Shown here in pieces: positions 6,709 to 13,873 of a stretch of 43,491 bases of DNA. Every line of letters starts with the position of its first letter. The stretch's first letter is position 1. The stretch is taken from NCBI GenBank assembly GCA_018065645.1, contig JAGHSX010000153.1, positions 1-43,491 of the forward strand, read 5' to 3'. A program made the translations under genes and the position numbers. This DNA comes from Candidatus Scybalousia scybalohippi (GTDB taxonomy: Bacteria; Bacteroidota; Bacteroidia; Bacteroidales; P3). The notes beneath the pieces were generated by a model. It had not been told where the DNA came from and made no database searches. It worked only from the letters and a program-made list of their open reading frames with translations.

Positions 6709-6744
6709 CGCGCGCGTTGTATGCTTTTTGCATCAATGCGCGCG
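6709..6744 (+). terminator. Strong GC-rich hairpin ending the replication unit
   Basis: Arms 6709-6724 and 6730-6744 pair over 15 bp with one bulged U and a TTTTT loop. The outer half is CGCGCG, very unlike the surrounding DNA. It lies 6 bp after the resolvase stop codon. No T tract follows on the plus strand, so it may be an atypical terminator, an RNA 3'-end stabiliser, or a DNA-level cruciform. Confidence 0.5.
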
Positions 6745-6781
6745 TTGATATTAAAATTGTGCACAAAGTTTTGAAAGTCTA

Positions 6782-6814
6782 TTTGCATAATACAAAGATA
6801 ATGAATAACTTTGC
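6782..6814 (+). promoter_or_regulatory. Bacteroidetes-type promoter, rightward
   Basis: TTTG (6782-6785), 20 bp, TAACTTTGC (6806-6814). The first gene of the fibre-like module starts 24 bp after the -7 box. It would drive 6839-11422, up to the bidirectional terminator at 11446-11476. Confidence 0.75.
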
Positions 6815-6838
6815 GACGTAACTAAAAATACAAATATT

Positions 6839-7138
6839 ATGGCAACAACAAGTTATAATTTCACACCTGGAATAGACGAAGATGGCAAGCAGATGTATTA
6901 TGCAGAGATACAAGTAAACCAAGACTTCAATCTCTACATAAAAAGAAGCATACCAGCAAGAGGAATGATATACGAGAAAACTTCATTAGAACACGAATAT
7001 GCAATAAGTTCGTTGTCTAACACGATTAATTGGGGTGGACGTGTAATCGGTAATGATATCATTTCGAGAATCTACCCTAAATTTTATAAGATTGTTTCGT
7101 ACTCTCCTGTTGATGAGTGTGAAATAACAACAAATTGA
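6839..7138 (+). CDS. Small hypothetical (probably structural) protein, 99 aa
   Basis: First gene of the rightward fibre-like unit. It is rich in Thr, Ser, Tyr and Ile with predicted beta structure (GKQMYYAEIQVNQDFNLYI), like small virion accessory proteins. There is no signal peptide, membrane helix or catalytic motif. The promoter at 6782-6814 and the ATG shortly after fix the start. The next gene follows after 8 bp. I do not recognise the family; a structural role is inferred from the following fibre-like genes. Confidence 0.6.
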   Translation: MATTSYNFTPGIDEDGKQMYYAEIQVNQDFNLYIKRSIPARGMIYEKTSLEHEYAISSLSNTINWGGRVIGNDIISRIYPKFYKIVSYSPVDECEITTN

Positions 7139-7146
7139 TATAATCT

Positions 7147-7386
7147 ATGAGCAGACTGCTATTCAACTTTACTACTGCAGACATCGCCGTTTCTGACTCG
7201 TTATTTGCAGATGTCAATATGGGAGGGAAAATCTCAGATATTAAAGCAGGAGAAAACGCATTCGAAGTTGCAGCTCTTGATGCAATTACATATAAACCAA
7301 TAGGAGCAGAACTTGCCACACTAAACGATGGTCGTCTGATCGTTCTTGCTAGTGGGCGTTATATACGCTTCAAAACAACAACATGA
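7147..7386 (+). CDS. Small hypothetical (probably structural) protein, 79 aa
   Basis: A compact beta-rich protein (SRLLFNFTTADIAVSDSLF, then IGAELATLNDGRLIVLASGR). It lies between two other small genes with gaps of 8 and 6 bp, so all are cotranscribed. The central segment resembles short beta-sandwich or decoration-type virion proteins, but no family can be named. There is no membrane helix or catalytic motif. Confidence 0.6.
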   Translation: MSRLLFNFTTADIAVSDSLFADVNMGGKISDIKAGENAFEVAALDAITYKPIGAELATLNDGRLIVLASGRYIRFKTTT

Positions 7387-7392
7387 TAAAAT

Positions 7393-8091
7393 ATGCCAGA
7401 TTTCTATAGTAATGTAACAGAGGAACAGTTTAATATGATTCCAGATATCATAGACTATTGCTTTCCTCTTTCTGTAAACATATCGAAGTATGGAGATTAT
7501 ACCGATAGCACTTATGAGAATGGAGATACTATAATGCCTATGTTCAAGGCTTCGTTAACAAAGAAAGGTGATCAGGTTAATCCTACATCAGTAAGTGTAT
7601 ATAGAGACAATGTATCTGTGTCGGATGTTTCTATTAGTGATGACAAAAAATCATTCACTTGTCCTTCTACTAATGTCGGAGTTTCTTACAAAATAAAAGT
7701 TTCCGCAGGTTCAACAAAGGAAAGCAATACTCTTAGTTGGGGATTCTCTGAATATAGATACATTGGTCAGTTGACCGATGTGACAAATATAACAGAGTCT
7801 GTAATTAAATCACTTTCTAAAAGTTTTAGCACTTCTGCTACAGCTACTGGAATTTCAATTGATAAAGGCAAGTATTTGTGTTTCGCTGTAATCGCTTCTA
7901 GCGTTCCTTCCGGCAAGAAACTTGTTTTCCAGGACGCTACAACAGGTGCATATCTTAATAGCGAAACACAAAAAAAAGTTGTTAGCATTTCGAGAGTTAA
8001 TAATTCGGCTACGAACAGTTATTACGTTATATACACAAATGTAGCTGCTGGTGCTGCCGGTAAGTTGAATGTAGCACAAGTTAATGAATAA
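7393..8091 (+). CDS. Probable virion fibre/adhesion protein, 232 aa
   Basis: The N-terminal 30 residues contain an anchor-like helix (VTEEQFNMIPDIIDYCFPLS). A Ser/Thr/Val-rich region with Ig-like beta pattern follows (about 50-120, VSVYRDNVSVSDVSISDDKK), then a second beta-rich half (about 125-232) ending GAAGKLNVAQVNE. Low Cys and abundant Ser/Thr/Asn are typical of phage fibre or accessory tail proteins. Spacing to both neighbours is under 10 bp. I cannot assign a named family. The protein could decorate the capsid rather than the tail. Confidence 0.55.
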   Translation: MPDFYSNVTEEQFNMIPDIIDYCFPLSVNISKYGDYTDSTYENGDTIMPMFKASLTKKGDQVNPTSVSVYRDNVSVSDVSISDDKKSFTCPSTNVGVSYKIKVSAGSTKESNTLSWGFSEYRYIGQLTDVTNITESVIKSLSKSFSTSATATGISIDKGKYLCFAVIASSVPSGKKLVFQDATTGAYLNSETQKKVVSISRVNNSATNSYYVIYTNVAAGAAGKLNVAQVNE

Positions 8092-8094
8092 ATT

Positions 8095-8304
8095 ATGGAA
8101 CTTGCATTTAAGTTAGACAGAACAACAGAAGGAAGATCTGCTCTTGATGCAGATGCCATTGATGTTACTGTAGAAGGAAAATCAAAGAATCTTCAAGAAC
8201 ACCTTTCTGAAATCGTGATTTCATCTGTTGATTGGGATGATAAAAGCGAAGAACAGAAAAAGAATATTCTCAACACATACACAAACGTGTATATAACCGA
8301 ATAA
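8095..8304 (+). CDS. Small virion-associated protein, 69 aa
   Basis: The start ELAFKLDRTTEGRSALDADA is followed by an acidic helical C-terminus (SSVDWDDKSEEQKKNILNTY). The pattern of a short strand, an ALDADAIDVTV strand and NLQEHL suggests a small trimeric or fibre-base module, as seen in N-termini of phage fibres. It starts 3 bp after the previous stop. Function unknown. Confidence 0.55.
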   Translation: MELAFKLDRTTEGRSALDADAIDVTVEGKSKNLQEHLSEIVISSVDWDDKSEEQKKNILNTYTNVYITE

Positions 8305-8308
8305 CGCT

Positions 8309-8443
8309 ATGAATAGATTCTTTATAGATGGCGAATTATACGTTTTCGCAGCACATCAGTACGAAAATTTTGTATGTTCCGATGGCGAGCAATTCGTAAC
8401 AAGTGACGATCAAGATTTCTATGTTGAACAAGAAAAAGATTAA
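8309..8443 (+). CDS. Very small protein, 44 aa
   Basis: An ATG 4 bp after the previous stop opens a 44-codon frame ending 2 bp before the next start, so it fills the gap exactly. The peptide (starts MNRFFIDGELYVFAAHQYEN) is acidic and aromatic, without a hydrophobic helix. Support comes from tight spacing on both sides and the absence of an alternative frame. It may be a small virion or assembly peptide. Confidence 0.55.
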   Translation: MNRFFIDGELYVFAAHQYENFVCSDGEQFVTSDDQDFYVEQEKD

Positions 8444-8445
8444 CT

Positions 8446-9609
8446 ATGTATAAGAGTAGATATACAGGCGAACAGATAGACGAAGCCATCAAAAAGGCAA
8501 TCGAAGGTGGAGGTGGTAGCGGTGGAGGAATGATCTCTACTACATATAGTGAACTAAAGGTATTGCGAGACAGTGGAACTCTGTTAGAAGGAACATTATA
8601 TCGCATTACAGACTACACATGTACTACCGAGCAAGAATATACCAGTAGTGCAGGACACGTATTCGATATTATTGCACTCGCTCTTTCCAAGAACGAATTG
8701 GGAGAGGAGTGCCGTGCTTGTAAGCATGATGGTGATACATATTTCAACAATAGTACTCTTGCCGCATGGAAAATTTGGTACTCTATAGATAACGACAAGA
8801 GCCGATTTAGATGGGCGAATGAAAGCGGAAATGGTGTTGTGTATCGAATGATTGACGAATACAACAATGATTGCCCTTATGACTTTAAGAATATCAAGTT
8901 TGCACGATTCAAGGTCACAGGAGTGACCGAAGGACTCGATCCAGAACCTTTTACAAGCACAGAAGATTTCGATTCTCTAATAGGTGCGTATCTTGGAAAT
9001 ACGCCATATCCACAAATGCCTATTGAAATAGATATAAATGACTATATATGGGCATATACATTCTCAGACTACTATGATAATGAATGCGAAGATGCTTCTT
9101 TGACAGGATCTTGTTTTAACAACAGGATACATGATGATATTCGCAATGAATCACCAATGTCACTTCCGAATATAACATTTCTTGATGGAAGCAGACATAA
9201 TGTAGTGGTAAAATCTACTAATTTGACATTGTATTATGAGTCAGAACGATGCGCTTTGTCGAATTGTTCTGAACTGATGGGATATATGACAATCACATCT
9301 GCGAATAATTGCTCCAGTTCGTACTTAATTGATGTAGGTGGTACTTTAAGCAGAGTTCATAAAATGATGTCTGCATCTATACAATGGAATTTAAGTGCGA
9401 CTGGTAGTGAAAATATATACATTTATACAAAATCAAACAATTGCACAATTAAGCAAAGTGAAAATATAACAATTACTGCTTATGATAAAGAAGAAGAGAC
9501 AATCTACGGATGCAATATCCTTCCGTGTACTGTTTTCGATGAAATGACTACCATCGAGGTAAAGAATGATTGTTATATAGGCTGTGTTGAATCTCAAAAC
9601 GAGGAATGA
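8446..9609 (+). CDS. Tail-fibre-like protein with N-terminal anchor and Gly linker, 387 aa
   Basis: Residues 1-19 (YKSRYTGEQIDEAIKKAIE) form a helix of the kind found at the start of many Bacteroidetes phage fibre proteins. A Gly-rich linker follows (GGGGSGGG, about 21-28), then a domain beginning ISTTYSELKVLRDSGTLLEGTLYRITDYTC, seen in phage structural and fibre proteins. The remaining 270 residues are beta-rich with many Asn, Ser, Tyr and Cys, and the last third has the repetitive short-strand look of a beta-helix (NLTLYYES, ENIYIYTKSNN, ENITITAYD). A host-binding or capsid-fibre role is inferred. Confidence 0.6.
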   Translation: MYKSRYTGEQIDEAIKKAIEGGGGSGGGMISTTYSELKVLRDSGTLLEGTLYRITDYTCTTEQEYTSSAGHVFDIIALALSKNELGEECRACKHDGDTYFNNSTLAAWKIWYSIDNDKSRFRWANESGNGVVYRMIDEYNNDCPYDFKNIKFARFKVTGVTEGLDPEPFTSTEDFDSLIGAYLGNTPYPQMPIEIDINDYIWAYTFSDYYDNECEDASLTGSCFNNRIHDDIRNESPMSLPNITFLDGSRHNVVVKSTNLTLYYESERCALSNCSELMGYMTITSANNCSSSYLIDVGGTLSRVHKMMSASIQWNLSATGSENIYIYTKSNNCTIKQSENITITAYDKEEETIYGCNILPCTVFDEMTTIEVKNDCYIGCVESQNEE

Positions 9610-9610
9610 T

Positions 9611-9715
9611 ATGTATAGAGAAGAACGCAAAAAGCGCATTGAAGAAAAGAAGGAGAGAGTGAAAGCTATGTTCGAAAAGGCGAATGAATATAATCCTTAT
9701 CACAAAACCAAATAA
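9611..9715 (+). CDS. Very small basic helical protein, 34 aa
   Basis: A 34-codon frame begins 1 bp after the preceding stop and ends 5 bp before the next ATG. The product is extremely charged and probably a single helix (EERKKRIEEKKERVKAMFEK). Tight packing supports translation. It has no recognisable family, and its size leaves real doubt whether it is a functional gene or a translational spacer. Confidence 0.45.
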   Translation: MYREERKKRIEEKKERVKAMFEKANEYNPYHKTK

Positions 9716-9720
9716 TAGTT

Positions 9721-11037
9721 ATGAGTGAACTAAGGAAGGTGAAAGAATTTTTCCATTGTGGTAGAAAAGTAAAATTTCTCTACCACAATGGAAAACTCGT
9801 CGTGTACGATAAACCTTGGAATAATTATATTAAGGATGGATTGATTTTTCAGCTTGACGCATTCGATCCTAAGTCAATCACTGAGATTCTTGGGATTCCA
9901 GATGATGCAGCTACTTATAATTTAGGTAACGAATGGAGAACTCCATCTAAGGCTGATTGGCAAGAATTAGTTGACAACTGTGAAGTAACTACTTACTATA
10001 CATACGATCATAGAACGTGTTATAAGTTCACAGGAAGCACTGGAAATTGTATATACTTCGTAGTAGATAACGGCTATAAAACAGGTGCAGAAAGAATAAA
10101 TAATTATGGCTGCGCTATGTATATGACAAATGAGCTCTTTATTGCATGGCCAGAGACGAAATATGTTAGTGTAGCATATATTGGTGGAAATGCGCCATTG
10201 TTTCCCACTGAAGATGATGAGGAATGGTGGATTTATCCTGAAAAGTATTATGGTTATCACATTAGAGCTGTATCTGCCACACAAGGAGTAGATTTAGGAT
10301 TGCCAAGTGGCACAAAGTGGGCAGCAAGTGACATTGGTGCTACAAGTTACGAAAAAGAAGGAATGTATTTTGCTTTTGGAGAAGTAGATGAAAAGTCAAG
10401 ATATGATAAATCTAATTACAAGTACTTCAGAAACGGCAAATACGTTAAGTATAATAACGAAGATGGTCTATTAACTCTTACTCCATCAAGATTTACATAT
10501 TGGACTGATATGGTTGGCGGCAAACAATGTGTATCTCAAATAGGAGTGATGCAGCAAAATAAAGGAATTGTGTTTGATGGAAAGGATTATTTGTCTGTTC
10601 CTGAGTTTTGGGAAGATGGTCAATATGTAGAAATCGTTTTTCAACCGGAAGGAGAAAATAATAGTTTTACATTGTTCAGTAATTCAACTTCTGAAGACAT
10701 TGGTGCAAGAGTATGGAGAGTTGGTCAGTATGACTATAAATTTGGTGGTCATGAATATCTTAGTAATTCTAATATAACTTTAGAAGAATTACAGATTGTC
10801 AGTTGTACTATTAAAAAAGATTATGGGCCTACTATGAAACCTTATGATAATAGCTATTTCGTTAACGGTGTTGACGTAGGAAGAGGTGACACTTGGGGTG
10901 GAAATGCAAAACCATTATCAATAGGCAATGGTCTTAAAGGTATCATTAAGTCAATTCGAGTGTACGACCATCTGCTAAGCGAAGAAGAAAGACAAGCGAA
11001 CTACAAGATTGATTTAATGCGGTTCTCGAATCTTTAG
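9721..11037 (+). CDS. Adhesin with permuted FISUMP/C-type-lectin-like halves and LamG-like end, 438 aa
   Basis: Residues about 58-190 resemble the second half of a FISUMP domain (Bacteroidetes major paralogous domain, C-type-lectin related): DAATYNLGNEWRTPSKADWQELVDNC, then SVAYIGGN, then GYHIRAVSA. Directly after comes what is normally the first half: GVDLGLPSGTKWAASDIGAT and YFAFGEVDEKSRYD. The order is therefore the reverse of the usual one. The C-terminal 150 residues have the beta-sandwich pattern of LamG/concanavalin-like domains, ending in IKSIRVYDHLLSEEERQANY. All are carbohydrate- or ligand-binding folds, so a surface adhesin or receptor-binding role is likely. A 17-bp inverted repeat lies near the 5' end. 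No reverse transcriptase is seen nearby. It ends in TAG. Confidence 0.6.
   Translation: MSELRKVKEFFHCGRKVKFLYHNGKLVVYDKPWNNYIKDGLIFQLDAFDPKSITEILGIPDDAATYNLGNEWRTPSKADWQELVDNCEVTTYYTYDHRTCYKFTGSTGNCIYFVVDNGYKTGAERINNYGCAMYMTNELFIAWPETKYVSVAYIGGNAPLFPTEDDEEWWIYPEKYYGYHIRAVSATQGVDLGLPSGTKWAASDIGATSYEKEGMYFAFGEVDEKSRYDKSNYKYFRNGKYVKYNNEDGLLTLTPSRFTYWTDMVGGKQCVSQIGVMQQNKGIVFDGKDYLSVPEFWEDGQYVEIVFQPEGENNSFTLFSNSTSEDIGARVWRVGQYDYKFGGHEYLSNSNITLEELQIVSCTIKKDYGPTMKPYDNSYFVNGVDVGRGDTWGGNAKPLSIGNGLKGIIKSIRVYDHLLSEEERQANYKIDLMRFSNL
9749..9795 (+). repeat. 17-bp perfect inverted repeat inside the adhesin gene
   Basis: TTTTCCATTGTGGTAGA (9749-9765) is the exact reverse complement of 9779-9795, with a 13-bp spacer. 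It lies at codons 10 to 25 of the adhesin gene. In the mRNA it would form a strong hairpin close to the start codon and could slow ribosomes or protect the transcript. In DNA it could be a recombination or protein-binding site. Chance occurrence is unlikely. Confidence 0.7.
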
Positions 11038-11098
11038 TTGACTTTAGTTTTAGTATGTTGACATGAACCTCGCGACGGTTTCTAAATATTTTTCTATT

Positions 11099-11422
11099 AT
11101 GATTATCATTCGTAACAAAATTCTCCCATCAAAAGAGTTTGTATCATTGACTTTGTGGCCTTTTTGTTTTGTAAGAGAAGATAGAATAAATCTATTTTCT
11201 AACAGATGCAAGGAACACGCAAATATTCATGCTGAGCAACAAAAAGAACTACTATTTATAGGGTTTTACATTCTATACATTATGTATTATATTCGTGGAT
11301 TGTATCGAGGTTACGCATTCCATGAGGCATACGTGCGAAACCCTTTTGAGATGGAGGCATTTGAATACGAATGGTCTCCTTCTGCAAGAATAAAGTACGG
11401 TTGGCTTAAATACGATATATGA
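11099..11422 (+). CDS. Zincin-like membrane-associated protein with degenerate HExxH, 107 aa
   Basis: The protein resembles a Bacteroidetes family of short proteins with a metallopeptidase-like core, NHExIHxxQQxELL, a hydrophobic helix, and a downstream FExEA motif. Here the core reads EHANIHAEQQKELL, so the Glu of HExxH is replaced by Ala. The hydrophobic helix (LFIGFYILYIMYYIRGLY) and NPFEMEAFEYEW are retained. If this alignment is right, metal binding may persist while peptidase activity is lost. ATG at 11099 is chosen; an ATG at 11063 would add a poorly matching N-terminus. It is the last gene before a bidirectional terminator. Confidence 0.55.
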   Translation: MIIIRNKILPSKEFVSLTLWPFCFVREDRINLFSNRCKEHANIHAEQQKELLFIGFYILYIMYYIRGLYRGYAFHEAYVRNPFEMEAFEYEWSPSARIKYGWLKYDI

Positions 11423-11445
11423 AATTATCAAGCAAATAATAAAAT

Positions 11446-11476
11446 GAATCGGAGACTTTACAACAGTCTCCGATTC
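11446..11476. terminator. Bidirectional terminator between convergent units
   Basis: GAATCGGAGACT (11446-11457) and AGTCTCCGATTC (11465-11476) form a perfect 12-bp stem with a 7-nt loop. It is flanked on the left by an A/T-rich run that would serve as a T tract for leftward transcripts. It sits between the stop of the rightward unit at 11422 and the stop of the leftward terminase-portal unit at 11537. Confidence 0.8.
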
Positions 11477-11536
11477 GTGTGTAATGATAAAAACCGAATG
11501 TTTTTGTTAGGAAACAAACCTAAACAAACAAAAAAA

Positions 11537-12232
11537 TTATACATATACTACCATGCACATACATGATGGATGGAATGGTGGTGTTTCTTCTCCGATCCTA
11601 TGAAGATGTTTGCTCTTATCAACGCAAAAACTACAAGGATTACTCCCGTTTACTACATAGAACCCTATAGCACCATTTTCAATGGCATTTTTCATAGACC
11701 ATGTCATCCATCCAAGCGCAACAGTATTAGATAATAATAGTTGCATCCTTCGAACAGGATACCCACTTGACTCCATAATGGCTTCATATATCTCTTCTTC
11801 GTCTATTTCGATATTGTCGAAATTCATCTGCTTTAAGGCGAGAATATACTTGCTGATATATAACTCTTTTCTATCTTCGAATGTTGCTCCATGAAAATCT
11901 CCTCTAATGCTTTCGAGAATATTGCTATCATGCTCTTCTGATTGATCATCTGCTTCGTCCGGAAGGTATTTTTCAGAGAGAAGTTCATCAATCTTTATTT
12001 CGAGCCATCTTATAACTTTTTCTATCTCTATCGCCATCATACTAGATCCTGAGAATCTAAGCGGAATGTTCCGAAACTTGTATTTTATTACAATTGCAGC
12101 AATTTTTCTTGCTGCTTCTTGAAACTCAAAGTACAATTCGTCTTCAACTTCTTGCTGAGCATCCAATCTACGTTCTATGTAGTTCTTTGCTTCTGCTATT
12201 TGCGATTCAGTAGGTCTTATTTGTTCGTTCAT
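11537..12232 (-). CDS. MuF-like minor head protein, 231 aa
   Basis: Third gene of the leftward packaging/portal unit, overlapping the portal stop by 4 nt. The C-terminus carries the signature of phage Mu gpF-like minor head proteins: NPCSFCVDKSKHLHRIGEE followed by PPFHPSCMCMVVYV, with Cys and His residues spaced like a metal site. The N-terminal 190 residues are helical and charged. These proteins sit near the portal and assist head assembly or DNA ejection. No toxin or ADP-ribosyltransferase extension is present, unlike some longer MuF fusions. Confidence 0.75.
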   Translation of the reverse strand: MNEQIRPTESQIAEAKNYIERRLDAQQEVEDELYFEFQEAARKIAAIVIKYKFRNIPLRFSGSSMMAIEIEKVIRWLEIKIDELLSEKYLPDEADDQSEEHDSNILESIRGDFHGATFEDRKELYISKYILALKQMNFDNIEIDEEEIYEAIMESSGYPVRRMQLLLSNTVALGWMTWSMKNAIENGAIGFYVVNGSNPCSFCVDKSKHLHRIGEETPPFHPSCMCMVVYV

Positions 12233-13854
12233 TGATTTTCAATATTGCTATTTTGAGTTAAACGAGACTGCTGAGTTGCTTTAATTTCTTCTAACTCAAC
12301 AAGAAGTTCTGCGTCTCTCTTTCTTTTTTCTTCTACCTGAATCTTCTTTGACTCTCCAGGCTTGCTATAGAACGGACATCTCTCTGCGGCAGTCTGTGCC
12401 GACAAAATCTTTGCATTAACGAGTGCTACCAAATCAGCGACAATAGAAGACTCTGACTGAGGGACAAACACCTTGCCCCACGAAATAACTCTAAGGGACA
12501 TTGCATCTGTAATACAATTATTAACGTAACCATAACCGAATGCAAAAATCCTCCACATTCCAGAAATGAAAGGACGGCACTCTGTGAGATCCGACTCTGC
12601 ACGTTGCATGTTTGGAGTAAACAGAAGTTTTATTGATGTTGCAGGAGTATCGCCTGATTTCAATTCTGTCGGTGACTTGATAATTTCTGAGCCTCGATAA
12701 ATCATTTCTTCAAGTTTGTCGAGTTGCTTCATATATGAATCCGATGCAGATTGACCTTCAAGGAAATGTGCCTCGCTTTCCGAATCCATATCAATTTGCT
12801 TTATTGTTCCATTAAGACCTCTAGTGATATCTACTGGCATATCACCCTTTGTCTTGGTAACAAGTATAGCTTCTCCGTATGCTTGATTGTTGTGAGCCAT
12901 CTGTGAGAAGTTCAACTCATAATTATCAATACTATCTTGAGATGCACTCCATCCAGGGCCATCTTCGTTCCTCATATATACTGCCGGTATAAACGGAAAT
13001 CCATGAGGTTCTGAATATTCTAGAACATATCCTTCTATTCCAAAGATTCCTTTTATTCTGTCGAACACTTTGGTTATTACATTTGATTCTCCTTGAGATC
13101 GTCTATAAATTGAATAGTTCTTTTCATCCCACACTTCGAGAACTTCGCTTACTGTCATTCCTGAAGCGTCGTACTGGAATGTTGACCTAACAAGCAATTT
13201 TAACGCTCCTGTTTGGTCATAATGTGGATATAGAACATCTCCGTCTTTATATGAAAAAACTCTCCAAGAGAATTCACCATTACGAACGCTTCCTACAAAT
13301 GCTGTATCTCCAGTTATTTCTCTTGCTTTGAACGATTGATACCATGCATCTTCCATTCCAGCTTCATGCCACGAAGAGCACATATCGTCGAATAACTTAT
13401 CTTGTGCTTCTGTAGGATCTGGAATCGCTAATTCATGTTGAATATCATTAGATGTAGCGTGATAGATATGAGTAAACGCTATTATCTGCTGATATGGGAA
13501 TGAGAATCTTGGTACGATCTCACAATATACATTCTCTTGGGTTATGAAATTGCCATCATTGTCTATGGAATACTCTCCTGTAACAGGGTCGATAACCTTT
13601 TCTGATACTGTTCTCCAAACATTCGGATAATATGTTTCAGAATTTATCTTATGAGATGTTGGGTAGTATTCTGCAAGAAAATCCGCTTGAGTTACTATCT
13701 CAAAAACGTTTCTTCCAGGATTGTATGGCGGTTCATTACCGCTGAAAAATGTCTGCAATTGACCTTGAGCCAATACGGTCTGCGGTAAAAACCTACGCCA
13801 AACCTTTTTTGTTTTAAGGTCTCTGAATGAAATCTGCTCTTGTTTTTCTTCCAT
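12229..13854 (-). CDS. Portal protein, 541 aa
   Basis: The portal forms the dodecameric ring at one capsid vertex through which DNA is packaged and ejected. Position (between TerL and MuF) and length (typical 450-550 aa) fit. The middle has the usual pattern: an N-terminal wing, a DNYELNFSQMAHNNQAYG helix, VDITRGLNGTIKQIDMDSES loops, then a long helix with LDKLEEMIYRGSEIIKSPTELKSG and TPATSIKLLFTPN leading to the stem-like region. The C-terminus is polar and Gln/Glu-rich. It starts 19 bp after the TerL stop, and the next gene overlaps it by 4 nt. Confidence 0.85.
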   Translation of the reverse strand: MEEKQEQISFRDLKTKKVWRRFLPQTVLAQGQLQTFFSGNEPPYNPGRNVFEIVTQADFLAEYYPTSHKINSETYYPNVWRTVSEKVIDPVTGEYSIDNDGNFITQENVYCEIVPRFSFPYQQIIAFTHIYHATSNDIQHELAIPDPTEAQDKLFDDMCSSWHEAGMEDAWYQSFKAREITGDTAFVGSVRNGEFSWRVFSYKDGDVLYPHYDQTGALKLLVRSTFQYDASGMTVSEVLEVWDEKNYSIYRRSQGESNVITKVFDRIKGIFGIEGYVLEYSEPHGFPFIPAVYMRNEDGPGWSASQDSIDNYELNFSQMAHNNQAYGEAILVTKTKGDMPVDITRGLNGTIKQIDMDSESEAHFLEGQSASDSYMKQLDKLEEMIYRGSEIIKSPTELKSGDTPATSIKLLFTPNMQRAESDLTECRPFISGMWRIFAFGYGYVNNCITDAMSLRVISWGKVFVPQSESSIVADLVALVNAKILSAQTAAERCPFYSKPGESKKIQVEEKRKRDAELLVELEEIKATQQSRLTQNSNIENQ

Positions 13855-13873
13855 ATAATATAATGTTTATTTG

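Noticed and set aside
9721..11037. Diversity-generating retroelement target
   Set aside because: A lectin-like fold is present, but no reverse transcriptase, template repeat or accessory gene is visible in the window.
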